A stretch of 6,457 nucleotides of DNA from JAKFWI01 sp050246435 (GCA_050246435.1 JBFWWB010000139.1:1-6457), one strand, 5' to 3'; positions 1 through 5,783 are shown, counted from the stretch's first letter. Numbers and translations are program-made. The notes: a model not told the origin generated them from the sequence alone.

Positions 1-497
1 CGCTTTTCCGCATCCGGTATCTGACGCGCGAGGATGTGGGCGAATGCGGCCTCGTCCATGCCGGGGCGCGCCAAAACGCGGGCCCGCTGCACCGCCGCCG
101 GCGCAGTAACGACAATCACTCCGTCGAGCAGCTTATCGCTGCCATTCTCGAACAGCAGCGGGATATCGAGCACGACAAGCGGCGCGCCGGCGGCGTGCGC
201 TCTACGTAGAAAATCGCGCTGCGCCTCTTGCACCAGGGGATGAACGATAGCTTCGAGCCGGCGCATTTTTTCCGCATCGCCCAGGGCCAACGCGCGCAGC
301 GCTTCGCGGTCGACCGCGCCATCGCGCACCGCGCCAGGAAACGCTTCGCCCACAGGGGCGACCGCCTCGCCGCCCTGCGCGTAGAGCGCATGCACGGCGG
401 CGTCGGCGTCGTAGACAGGGACGCCCTCCTCCGCGATCATCTTCGCGGTGGCGCTTTTGCCCATGCCAATCGAGCCGGTGAGGCCAAGGACGATCAT
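1..497 (-). CDS. coaE: Dephospho-CoA kinase, 3' end cut off by the window edge
   Basis: CoaE phosphorylates the 3'-hydroxyl of dephospho-CoA with ATP, the last step of coenzyme A synthesis, in the cytoplasm. The first 165 codons are visible. They start MIVLGLTGSIGMGKS, where residues 8-15 (GSIGMGKS) form the P-loop of a P-loop kinase. They continue with the DAD motif at residues 30-32 followed by AVH, an HPLV segment at 86-89 and DIPLLFE at 111-117, all characteristic of CoaE. The family is usually about 195-205 residues, so some 30-40 C-terminal residues lie beyond position 1. The ATG overlaps the aroE stop as ATGA, which suggests translational coupling. No alternative start is seen in frame just upstream. 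It is the last visible gene of the leftward unit; in related genomes dnaQ often comes next, but that lies outside this window. Confidence 0.96.
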   Translation of the reverse strand, partial: MIVLGLTGSIGMGKSATAKMIAEEGVPVYDADAAVHALYAQGGEAVAPVGEAFPGAVRDGAVDREALRALALGDAEKMRRLEAIVHPLVQEAQRDFLRRAHAAGAPLVVLDIPLLFENGSDKLLDGVIVVTAPAAVQRARVLARPGMDEAAFAHILARQIPDAEK

Positions 498-1363
498 CCC
501 TCCGGCGCCAGCAGCTTTTCGCGATCGGAAATCGCCTGCATCAGGCGCACGCGCGCCAACAGCACATCTGGCGTGACGCCGAACCAGATATCGAACGCTA
601 GCGCGCCCTGGTGGATCAGCATGCCGAGGCCATCCACTGTAGTGAGTCCGCGGGCGCGTGCGGCGCGCAGCAATTCCGTTTCGAGCGGCGCGTAGACGCT
701 GTCCATCACGATGCAATGATCCGGCGTGCGCTCGATCGGCCATTCCATCGGCGGCGAGCCGGCCATGCCGAGGGTCGTCGTGTTCACAATGAGATCGGCT
801 GACGCGAAGAGATCGCCGAGCTGATCCCAGGCGAAAGCGTGCGCCCGCGGGGTCAGCGCAGCGGTTTCCTCCGCCCGCGCCAAGGTGCGGTTGACGACGA
901 GCACGCGCTTCACGCCGGCTTGCGCCAAACCCCAAACGGCGGCCCGCGCCGCCCCGCCGGCGCCCAGCACGACGGCCGCGCCCGTGGTGCTGCGCCAGCC
1001 GGCATGGCTTTCATCCAGCGCAGAGACGAGGCCCGGCGCATCCGTGTTGAAACCGGAAATCGCGCCATCATCCTCCCAACGCAGCACGTTGACAGCTTTA
1101 AGCGCGCTAGCCGTCGGATCGAGGCTATCGACGGCGAGGCAAGCGGACTGCTTGTGCGGAACCGTCACGTTCGCGCCGCGAAAGCCTGCATTGCGCAGCG
1201 ATACGAAGGTGTTGGGCGCCTGCGCCGTAGCGATGCGCAGCGCGACATAAACCGCATCGAGCCCGTGATCGCCGATCCAGCCATTGTGCATCACCGGCGA
1301 TAGCGAATGCCCGACGGGATCGCCAAACAGCGCCAGGACAGCGGTTCTCGAGGTGATGCGCAT
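494..1363 (-). CDS. aroE: Shikimate dehydrogenase (NADP+)
   Basis: AroE reduces 3-dehydroshikimate to shikimate with NADPH, the fourth step of the chorismate pathway to aromatic amino acids. The 289-residue product has the normal family length. The substrate-binding half shows SLSPVMHN at 20-27 and NVTVPHK at 65-71, with K71 as the predicted catalytic lysine, then GFNTD at 104-108 with D108 as its catalytic partner. The dinucleotide-binding half has GAGGAAR at 134-140, NRT at 158-160 (the usual NADP 2'-phosphate contact in AroE), and NTTTLGM at 194-200. The C-terminal GLGMLIHQGALAF at 245-257 closes the active site. The motif set fits AroE better than YdiB or quinate dehydrogenase, though substrate choice cannot be proven by eye. 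The ATG shares one base with the maf stop (TAATG), and a weak GGCGGG lies about 7 nt upstream. Confidence 0.97.
   Translation of the reverse strand: MRITSRTAVLALFGDPVGHSLSPVMHNGWIGDHGLDAVYVALRIATAQAPNTFVSLRNAGFRGANVTVPHKQSACLAVDSLDPTASALKAVNVLRWEDDGAISGFNTDAPGLVSALDESHAGWRSTTGAAVVLGAGGAARAAVWGLAQAGVKRVLVVNRTLARAEETAALTPRAHAFAWDQLGDLFASADLIVNTTTLGMAGSPPMEWPIERTPDHCIVMDSVYAPLETELLRAARARGLTTVDGLGMLIHQGALAFDIWFGVTPDVLLARVRLMQAISDREKLLAPEG
498..503 (-). promoter_or_regulatory. coaE Shine-Dalgarno sequence abutting the start codon
   Basis: On the minus strand GGAGGG runs directly into the coaE ATG with no spacer (the GGAGG core leaves one base). This is a strong anti-SD match but much closer than the usual 5-9 nt. 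Because the ATG also overlaps the aroE stop, initiation may rely on ribosomes that have just terminated on aroE. No other start codon fits the conserved N-terminus, so the start call is unaffected. Confidence 0.45.
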
Positions 1364-1962
1364 TAGACCAACCCGCCTACGCCATGCTCGCGCAGGAAGC
1401 CCAAAAGCGGCAGCAGCGGCAAGCCGAGCACCGCAAAATAATCTCCATCCACCCCTTCGAACAACTGCGCGCCGAGGCCCTCCAGCTGATAGGCGCCGAC
1501 GCTGGCGAACGCCGCTTCCCCGGCGCGGGCGAGGTAATCCTCGATCGCATCATCGCTAAGGCGGCGCATCGTAAGGCGTGGCGCGGAAACGTGCCGCCAG
1601 ATGGCCACGCCGTCCCGCGCGACCACGGCGGCGGTGAACAAGGCGTGCGTACGGCCTGACAGCGCGTGGAGCTGCGCCTTCGCAGCCTCTTTGCTCTCTG
1701 GCTTGTCGAAAGCCTTATCGCCCAATGCCAGCATCTGATCGGCGCCGATGACGAAGCCGGGCTGGAGGCGTGAGATGCTGAGCGCCTTCACCTCGGCCAG
1801 GGCGTCGGCCTGGTCCCGCACGGGCAGGCCTTCGGCGCGCAGCCCGGCCTTCACCGCGGCTTCATCGACGCGCGGGGCTTCCGCCTCGAACGAAAGGCCA
1901 GCCGCGCGCAGCATCGCCTGGCGGGCGCTGCTTGTGGACGCGAGGATGACCCTGTCCGGCAT
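1363..1962 (-). CDS. maf: Maf-family nucleoside triphosphate pyrophosphatase (YceF-like)
   Basis: Maf proteins hydrolyse non-canonical or selected nucleoside triphosphates to the monophosphate and pyrophosphate, and have been linked to house-cleaning and septum control. The 199-residue product has the hallmark ASTSSARQ at 8-15, a VIGADQ segment at 71-76 with D75 as the likely general base, KPESKEAA at 87-94, and the long C-terminal GAYQLEGLGAQLFEGVDGDY signature beginning at residue 156. The D-Q pair in GADQ resembles E. coli YceF (m7GTP pyrophosphatase; GSDQ) rather than YhdE (dTTP/UTP; GADT), so I lean to the YceF type; that subfamily call is inference. The gene begins 5 nt after the PPSR stop and its stop overlaps the aroE start, so it sits inside the leftward operon. 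The ATG is the only sensible start. Its Shine-Dalgarno is weak. Confidence 0.94.
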   Translation of the reverse strand: MPDRVILASTSSARQAMLRAAGLSFEAEAPRVDEAAVKAGLRAEGLPVRDQADALAEVKALSISRLQPGFVIGADQMLALGDKAFDKPESKEAAKAQLHALSGRTHALFTAAVVARDGVAIWRHVSAPRLTMRRLSDDAIEDYLARAGEAAFASVGAYQLEGLGAQLFEGVDGDYFAVLGLPLLPLLGFLREHGVGGLV

Positions 1963-1967
1963 GATGA

Positions 1968-2807
1968 TCAGGCGTCGGTTTCGCGCCGGCGTTCAGCCAG
2001 CAGATTGAGCACCGCGGCGGCGGTTTCCTCGATCGAACGGCGGGTGACATCAACCACCGGCCAGCCTTGCCGCTCGAATAGCTTTTGAGCGTTGAGCACT
2101 TCGGTGCGCACGCTTTCAGCGTCGGCATAAGAAGAGGCGCGCTCTTCCTTGATGGTGGCCAGCCGGTTGCGACGGACGTTCACGAGCCGATCCGGCGACG
2201 CCGTGAGGCCGACGATCAGCGGCTGCTCCAGCTCAAAGAGCCGCTGGGGCAGCGCAATATTGGGCACGATCGGCACGTTCGCCGCCTTCACCCCACGATT
2301 GGCGAGGTAGACGCAAGTGGGCGTTTTCGACGTTCGGCTGACGCCCACGAGGATCACGTCTGCGTCATCGAGCTCCACGTGGCCCTGCCCATCATCGTGG
2401 CCCATGGCGAAATTCAGCGCGTCGATCCGGCGGAAGTAATCGGAATCGAGCACCCGCCCGGCGCCGATGCGGTGGTTAAGCTCCATCGCCAGATAGCGGC
2501 TCATCATATCAAGCACAGGATCGAGCACTGCCGTGCACGGACTGCCGATTTCCTTGCAGCGGCTTTCAAGGCGGGCGCGCAGATCGTCGTTCGAGATCGT
2601 GAACATCACCACGCCAGGGGCGGCCTCGATCTCGCGCAGCACCCGCTCCAGATGCTTCATCGAGCGCACGAGATAGTAGGAATGCTCGATCGGCAGGATG
2701 TTGTCGAACTGCGCGGCAGAGGCGCGCATGACATTGGCCAGAGTCTCGCCGGTGGAATCCGATACGAGGTGGACGTTGAAATAGGTCGCGATCTTGGAGT
2801 TGGACAT
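1968..2807 (-). CDS. ppsR: PEP synthase / pyruvate phosphate dikinase regulatory protein (DUF299, RP001 homologue)
   Basis: Members of this family are bifunctional: an ADP-dependent Ser/Thr kinase inactivates PEP synthase or pyruvate phosphate dikinase by phosphorylating an active-site threonine, and a Pi-dependent phosphorylase reverses it, which tunes the pyruvate-PEP interconversion. The 279-residue product matches the usual length. The N-terminus has HLVSDSTGETL at 13-23, NFAMGHDDGQ at 132-141 is a conserved segment, and GVSRTSKTPT at 155-164 is the P-loop-like nucleotide site with K161. NIALPQRLF at 183-191 and GLTASPDRL at 200-208 are also family-typical. No target dikinase gene is in this window, so PPDK versus PpsA as target is open. 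It is the first gene of the leftward unit, faces hemE across the 313-nt gap, and is the homologue of Caulobacter RP001, which borders the origin there. No clear Shine-Dalgarno precedes the ATG. This name is distinct from the photosynthesis repressor PpsR. Confidence 0.95.
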   Translation of the reverse strand: MSNSKIATYFNVHLVSDSTGETLANVMRASAAQFDNILPIEHSYYLVRSMKHLERVLREIEAAPGVVMFTISNDDLRARLESRCKEIGSPCTAVLDPVLDMMSRYLAMELNHRIGAGRVLDSDYFRRIDALNFAMGHDDGQGHVELDDADVILVGVSRTSKTPTCVYLANRGVKAANVPIVPNIALPQRLFELEQPLIVGLTASPDRLVNVRRNRLATIKEERASSYADAESVRTEVLNAQKLFERQGWPVVDVTRRSIEETAAAVLNLLAERRRETDA

Positions 2808-2891
2808 CGCTGTGAACGCCCCGTGGACGCCTGCTTTAACCTGCGTGGGCGGTTTCCTGTCCAGTGCCTACGGCGTGGACGGCGCACGGAT

Positions 2892-2915
2892 GGAAACGGC
2901 GCCGCCCTCGTTTCC
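2892..2915. repeat. Interrupted 6-bp dyad GGAAAC-N12-GTTTCC
   Basis: GGAAAC at 2892-2897 and GTTTCC at 2910-2915 are exact reverse complements around a 12-nt GC-rich spacer, and a second GTTTCC lies at 2852-2857. The arms lie upstream of PPSR and could be an operator or part of the origin. Arms this short arise readily by chance. Confidence 0.25.
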
Positions 2916-2948
2916 CTCGCCGCCCGCCCACAGGAGCGCTTTTGTGCA

Positions 2949-2991
2949 GCGCGGCGGCGGCGATTGCGGACAAACCGCCAAAGCGCCGCGC
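2949..2991. repeat. Nested inverted repeat in the candidate origin
   Basis: Eight-base arms GCGCGGCG (2949-2956) and CGCCGCGC (2984-2991) are perfectly complementary across 27 nt. Within that spacer, GCGG (2966-2969) and CCGC (2975-2978) form a second small stem with loop ACAAA. The inner stem contains the 7/9 DnaA-like box. The high GC content makes some chance pairing expected, so function is uncertain. Confidence 0.4.
2965..2977 (+). repeat. 13-bp direct repeat, copy 1 (contains a weak DnaA-like box)
   Basis: TGCGGACAAACCG occurs here and again at 3129-3141, same orientation, 164 bp apart. Its first nine bases match TGTGGATAA, the complement form of the DnaA box, at 7 of 9 positions, with both differences being T-to-C changes. 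This copy is non-coding. Confidence 0.5.
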
Positions 2992-3017
2992 CCGCAAGGC
3001 TCGCCTTTTGGAAGCCG

Positions 3018-3026
3018 CGTGGATAA
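3018..3026 (-). promoter_or_regulatory. DnaA box (8/9 match)
   Basis: The plus strand reads CGTGGATAA, so the minus strand reads TTATCCACG against the consensus TTATCCACA; only the last base differs. It is the best DnaA box found in the gap and lies about 95 nt upstream of hemE, with the A+T-rich tract between it and the gene. Confidence 0.55.
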
Positions 3027-3093
3027 GCATGAGGATGAAGCGCGAGCGGGCCATCGGCTCACTCGCCCAGCGCCCTATCACCCCTTCTCTCCC

Positions 3094-3120
3094 AAAGATT
3101 TTCCACTTTAGAAGAAGATA
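3094..3120. other. A+T-rich tract, candidate DNA unwinding element
   Basis: By hand count 20 of 27 bases are A or T, in sharp contrast with the GC-rich sequence on both sides. The plus strand of the right half (3107-3120) is purine-rich and includes the hemE ribosome-binding region. It could be a duplex-unwinding element, part of the hemE promoter or leader, or both. Confidence 0.4.
3099..3107 (+). promoter_or_regulatory. Weak DnaA-like box (7/9 match)
   Basis: TTTTCCACT differs from TTATCCACA at positions 3 and 9. It points opposite to the box at 3018-3026 and lies inside the A+T-rich tract. Taken alone it is weak evidence; its value is its position. Confidence 0.3.
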
Positions 3121-4155
3121 ATGGCGGCTGCGGACAAACCGGCTTTGCTGCGCGTTCTGGCTGGAGAGCGGCTCGATCCGCCTCCGATCTGGATCATGCG
3201 CCAGGCGGGGCGTTATCTGCCGGAGTACCGCGCCCTGCGGGCGCAGGCCGAAGGCTTTATGGCCTTTTGCATGAATTCGTCGCTGGCGAGCGAAGCCACG
3301 CTGCAGCCGTTGCGGCGCTTCGACCTCGATGCGGCGATCCTGTTTTCCGACATCCTGACAATCCCCCAGGCGCTGGGACGGAGGGTTTGGTTCGTCGAGG
3401 GTGAAGGCCCGCGGCTAGAGCCGCTGATCGAGGTTGCGGATTGGGGCCTGGCGGATCCCGCAACCGTGCCGCAGCGGCTCGGCCCTGTTTATGACGCGAT
3501 TGGGCAGGTGCGGGCGGCGCTGCCAGCGGGCAAGGCGTTGATCGGCTTTGCGGGCGGCCCATGGACCGTGGCCACCTATATGCTTCAGGGCCAAGGCGGC
3601 GACAAAGCGCCCTCGCGGCTGGCGGCGTACCGGCGCGCCGAGGATGTGGATCGTTTGCTGGCGGCATTGGTCGAGGCGACGGCGCAGCATCTGGCTGCGC
3701 AAGCGCGAGCCGGCGCGCAGGCGCTGATGATCTTCGAGAGCTGGGCCGGCGGTTTGCCTCCTGCCCTGTTCGACCGGCTGGTGCTGACCCCAAACCGCGC
3801 ATTGGCGCGCCGTGCGCGCGAGCTTGGCGCTGCGGCGCCAATCATCGGCTTCCCACGTGAGGCTGGAACCGCCGCGCCGGACTATGCCCAGGAAACCGGC
3901 GTCGACGGCTTGGGCGTGGATACGGCCGGTGATGCGCGCTGGCTGCGCGCGGCCGTGGGGTCGAAGCTGGCGCTGCAGGGCAACCTCGACCCGCAAGCGC
4001 TACGGGCGGGAGGCGCGGCCCTGGAGCGCGGAGTCCACGAGACGCTGGAGGCGTTCGCTGGTGGGCCGCACATCTTTAACCTCGGCCATGGCATCACGCC
4101 GGACGTCCCGCCGGAGCACGTCGAAGCGTTGGTGCGTCTTGTGAAGGGCGGTTGA
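3121..4155 (+). CDS. hemE: Uroporphyrinogen III decarboxylase
   Basis: HemE removes four carboxyl groups from the acetate side chains of uroporphyrinogen III to give coproporphyrinogen III, the entry step toward heme, in the cytoplasm and without cofactor. The 344-residue product has normal length. Signature 1, PIWIMRQAGRYLPEY, lies at 22-36 with R27 and R31 as substrate-binding arginines; FSD at 75-77 gives the key aspartate D77. Signature 2, GFAGGPWTVATYMLQG, lies at 142-157 with Y153 lining the active site; FESWAG at 205-210 includes S207, and the C-terminal FNLGHGI at 319-325 includes H323. The ATG is preceded by purine-rich GAAGAAG at 3111-3117, a modest Shine-Dalgarno with a 3-nt spacer to the ATG. 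It heads the rightward heme unit, and hemH starts 3 nt after its stop. In Caulobacter the hemE promoter overlaps the origin, so a link between replication and expression is possible here. Confidence 0.98.
   Translation: MAAADKPALLRVLAGERLDPPPIWIMRQAGRYLPEYRALRAQAEGFMAFCMNSSLASEATLQPLRRFDLDAAILFSDILTIPQALGRRVWFVEGEGPRLEPLIEVADWGLADPATVPQRLGPVYDAIGQVRAALPAGKALIGFAGGPWTVATYMLQGQGGDKAPSRLAAYRRAEDVDRLLAALVEATAQHLAAQARAGAQALMIFESWAGGLPPALFDRLVLTPNRALARRARELGAAAPIIGFPREAGTAAPDYAQETGVDGLGVDTAGDARWLRAAVGSKLALQGNLDPQALRAGGAALERGVHETLEAFAGGPHIFNLGHGITPDVPPEHVEALVRLVKGG
3129..3141 (+). repeat. 13-bp direct repeat, copy 2 (inside hemE)
   Basis: This is an exact second copy of TGCGGACAAACCG at 2965-2977. 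Here it encodes residues around ADKP at the variable start of HemE, where codon constraint is low. It again carries the 7/9 DnaA-like 9-mer. Confidence 0.45.
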
Positions 4156-4158
4156 GGC

Positions 4159-5181
4159 ATGCGCCGGATCGCTGTGGTGTTGTTCAATCTGGGTGGGCCG
4201 GATTCGCTGCAGGCTGTGCGGCCGTTCCTGCAGAACTTGTTCAGCGATCCAGCAATTATCGGGGCGCCCGGCTTCGTGCGGCTGCCGCTGGCGGCGTTCA
4301 TCGCGCGGGCGCGGGAGAAGTCGGCCCAGGCGAATTACGCGATGATGGGCGGCGCCTCGCCGCTGCTGTTCGAAACCCAGGCGCAGGCCGCGGCGTTGCA
4401 GAATCTGCTGGGCGCGCGCGGGCACGAAGCCGAATTCGCCGTGTTCACGGCGATGCGCTACTGGAAGCCGCTCATCGCGCAGACTGCGGCGGATGTGAGC
4501 GATTGGGGGGCGGACGAAGCGATTCTGGTGCCGCTCTATCCGCAATATTCCAGCACGACGACTGGTTCGGCGCTGAAGGAGTGGCGCACACATTGGCGCG
4601 GAAAGAGCCGCGCGGTGTGCTGCTATCCCACCACGCAGAATTTCGCCCAGGCGCATGCGGAGGCGATCCAGGCGGCGTGGCGCGAAGCGGGCTTTCCAGA
4701 ACATCCGCGGGTTCTGTTCTCCGCCCACGGCCTGCCGCAGCGCATTGTAGACCGCGGCGATCCTTACGCCTGGCAAGTGGCGCAAACTGTCGAAGCGGTG
4801 CGCCGCCAGCTGCCGAGTGCATGGGAATGGCGGCTCTGCTATCAATCGCGGGTCGGCCCGCTCAAATGGCTCCAGCCCTCAATCGGCGCGGAAATCGAAG
4901 CCGCCGGTGCGGAAGGCCGCGGCGTGATTGTTTCGCCGATCGCGTTCGTTTCCGAGCACGTGGAGACGTTGGTGGAGCTGGATCACGAATACGCCGCACT
5001 GGCGAAGCAGCACCGCCTGCCCTTTTATGCGCGCGCCCGCGCGCTAGGCGCGGCGGACGCGTTCGTTCTCGCGCTGGCCCAGCAGGTGGAGGCCGCGCTA
5101 GCGCGCAGCGCGTCAGTCGCATCGCAGGATGGCGGCAGGCTTTGCCCGCATGGCCATACGCTGTGCCCAGCGCCGGCATGA
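4159..5181 (+). CDS. hemH: Ferrochelatase (protoheme ferro-lyase), possible [2Fe-2S] type
   Basis: HemH inserts Fe2+ into protoporphyrin IX to make protoheme. The 340-residue product shows NLGGPDS at 10-16, YAMMGGASPLL at 60-70, AMRYWKP at 98-104, VPLYPQYSSTTTGS at 124-137, and FSAHGLP at 187-193 with H190 as the conserved catalytic/metal histidine. PIAFVSEHVETLVELDHEY at 260-278 supplies E266 and other active-site acids. Cysteines occur at C154, C155 and C227, and in the tail as C329-X6-C336 (CPHGHTLC). Caulobacter and Mycobacterium ferrochelatases carry a [2Fe-2S] cluster using an internal cysteine plus C-terminal ones, so C154 or C155 with the tail cysteines may ligate a cluster here; this is inference. 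No transmembrane segment is apparent. The gene starts 3 nt after hemE, and its stop overlaps the hemJ start as ATGA. Confidence 0.97.
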   Translation: MRRIAVVLFNLGGPDSLQAVRPFLQNLFSDPAIIGAPGFVRLPLAAFIARAREKSAQANYAMMGGASPLLFETQAQAAALQNLLGARGHEAEFAVFTAMRYWKPLIAQTAADVSDWGADEAILVPLYPQYSSTTTGSALKEWRTHWRGKSRAVCCYPTTQNFAQAHAEAIQAAWREAGFPEHPRVLFSAHGLPQRIVDRGDPYAWQVAQTVEAVRRQLPSAWEWRLCYQSRVGPLKWLQPSIGAEIEAAGAEGRGVIVSPIAFVSEHVETLVELDHEYAALAKQHRLPFYARARALGAADAFVLALAQQVEAALARSASVASQDGGRLCPHGHTLCPAPA

Positions 5182-5609
5182 ACATGTACGATCTCGCGCG
5201 CGGGCTGCACATCATCGCCGTGATCGCTTGGATGGCGGGGCTGCTGATGCTGCCGCGTCTCTACGCGTATCAGATGGAAGCGCAGCCCGGCGGCGAACTT
5301 GAGCGCAAGATGATCGATGCGGCGGCGAAGCTGCGCAGCATTATTCTGACGCCGGCGCTGGCGGCGACCTGGGTTCTCGGACTGTGGCTGTTGCATTATG
5401 ACGCCGCGCGCCTGGGCGAGCCATGGCTGATCGGCAAGCTCGCGCTGGTCATCGCGATTACGGGCTTACACGGGTTTTACGTTTCGGAAGGGAAGAAGCT
5501 CGCCCGCGGGGAGCGCCGGCGCAGCGCGAAATTCTGGCGGATGATCAACGAAATCCCGTTCGTGATCGCGATCGGCGTGGTGCTGCTTGCGACACTTGAG
5601 CCGCACTGA
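5178..5609 (+). CDS. hemJ: Protoporphyrinogen IX oxidase HemJ (UPF0093 membrane protein)
   Basis: HemJ oxidises protoporphyrinogen IX to protoporphyrin IX in the inner membrane, giving the substrate of HemH; it replaces HemG or HemY in many Alphaproteobacteria and cyanobacteria. The 143-residue product has the usual length and about four hydrophobic segments, near 9-29, 55-73, 82-101 and 124-140. Conserved features are H11 in HIIAVIAWMAGLLMLPRLY at 11-29, K87 in WLIGKLAL at 83-90, H98 in the same helix and K106 after it. The ATG at 5178 overlaps the hemH stop and fits the family N-terminus MNMYDLARGLH; ATG at 5184 (M3) is an alternative. The frame stays open upstream through all of hemH, but that stretch is a shadow of the coding gene. 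An electron acceptor, probably the respiratory chain, is not encoded here. Confidence 0.95.
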   Translation: MNMYDLARGLHIIAVIAWMAGLLMLPRLYAYQMEAQPGGELERKMIDAAAKLRSIILTPALAATWVLGLWLLHYDAARLGEPWLIGKLALVIAITGLHGFYVSEGKKLARGERRRSAKFWRMINEIPFVIAIGVVLLATLEPH

Positions 5610-5611
5610 GC

Positions 5612-5637
5612 GCGCAGGCTTGCGCCTTGACGGCGCA
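5612..5637 (+). other. Two mutually exclusive hairpins after hemJ
   Basis: GCGCA (5612-5616) can pair with TGCGC (5621-5625) around GGCT, while TGCGCC (5621-5626) can instead pair with GGCGCA (5632-5637) around TTGAC. The middle segment is shared, so only one stem can form at a time. No U-run follows either, so neither is a classic intrinsic terminator. They could end the hem transcript with Rho's help, stabilise its 3' end, or take part in rho attenuation. Confidence 0.4.
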
Positions 5638-5645
5638 GCCCCGAT

Positions 5646-5783
5646 ATGGTGTCCATCTCTTACGTGCGGTCTCGCCGCGCGCACGCGACGGCGGCGCTTC
5701 TTTCCGCCGATGCCAGCCATAAGGCGCGCAAGGGCGGCAAGCCCATCCCTCTGAAGGGCGCGTCGGCTTCCTCCCCTTTCTGA
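5646..5783 (+). CDS. Possible 45-residue upstream ORF in the rho leader
   Basis: ATG at 5646 opens a frame of 45 codons ending with TGA at 5781-5783, 28 nt before the rho ATG. The peptide begins MVSISYVRSRR and is basic (several Arg and Lys), with no recognised motif or membrane segment. No Shine-Dalgarno is visible upstream, and a GC-rich sequence stays open by chance at this length. If real, it could act as a leader whose translation shields the leader RNA from Rho. It would lie at or upstream of the start site if the TTGACG element were the promoter, so the two proposals partly compete. Confidence 0.2.
   Translation: MVSISYVRSRRAHATAALLSADASHKARKGGKPIPLKGASASSPF

Larger units (their letters stand above)
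2808..3120. other. oriC: Candidate chromosomal replication origin (oriC) in the PPSR-hemE gap
   Basis: This is the longest non-coding stretch in the window and separates two divergent transcription units. Seen here: a 9-mer at 3018-3026 that matches the DnaA box consensus at 8 of 9 positions, 7/9 matches at 2965-2973 and 3099-3107, a further 7/9 match just inside hemE at 3129-3137, and GTGGAC cores at 2823-2828 and 2875-2880. The last 27 nt (3094-3120) are about 74% A+T in an otherwise GC-rich gap. Known: the Caulobacter origin lies between hemE and RP001, and hemE-linked origins are described or predicted elsewhere in Alphaproteobacteria. Inferred: this gap is the origin, with genes on both sides pointing away as leading-strand genes. 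Against: few strong boxes, only a TTAA half-site (2836-2839) for CtrA and no GANTC seen. It must also carry the promoters of both units; none could be assigned with confidence. Confidence 0.6.

Noticed and set aside
2836..2849. CtrA binding site (TTAA-N7-TTAA) in the candidate origin
   Set aside because: Only the first TTAA (2836-2839) is present; the second half-site position reads GGGC, so a full site is not supported.
2085..3026. 313-codon plus-strand frame antisense to PPSR and reaching into the gap
   Set aside because: PPSR on the other strand has full family motifs, while this frame is His/Arg-rich with no recognisable domain; it is a reverse-frame shadow.
3005..3027. hemE promoter as CTTTTG (3005-3010) and GATAAG (3022-3027)
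   Set aside because: Both elements match alphaproteobacterial consensus poorly, and the second overlaps the best DnaA box; not enough to call.
4000..4845. 281-codon minus-strand frame antisense to hemE/hemH
   Set aside because: It spans two well-supported genes on the opposite strand and has no family features.
4152..5177. A frame on the plus strand open for 342 codons that runs into hemJ, giving an apparent 485-residue fusion
   Set aside because: It overlaps hemH in the +2 frame. The composition is Arg/Gly/Ala-rich as expected of a shadow frame in GC-rich DNA, and recognisable HemJ sequence starts only at 5178.
5612..5637. Intrinsic terminator for the hem operon
   Set aside because: Stems are short (5-6 bp) and no T-run follows either of them.
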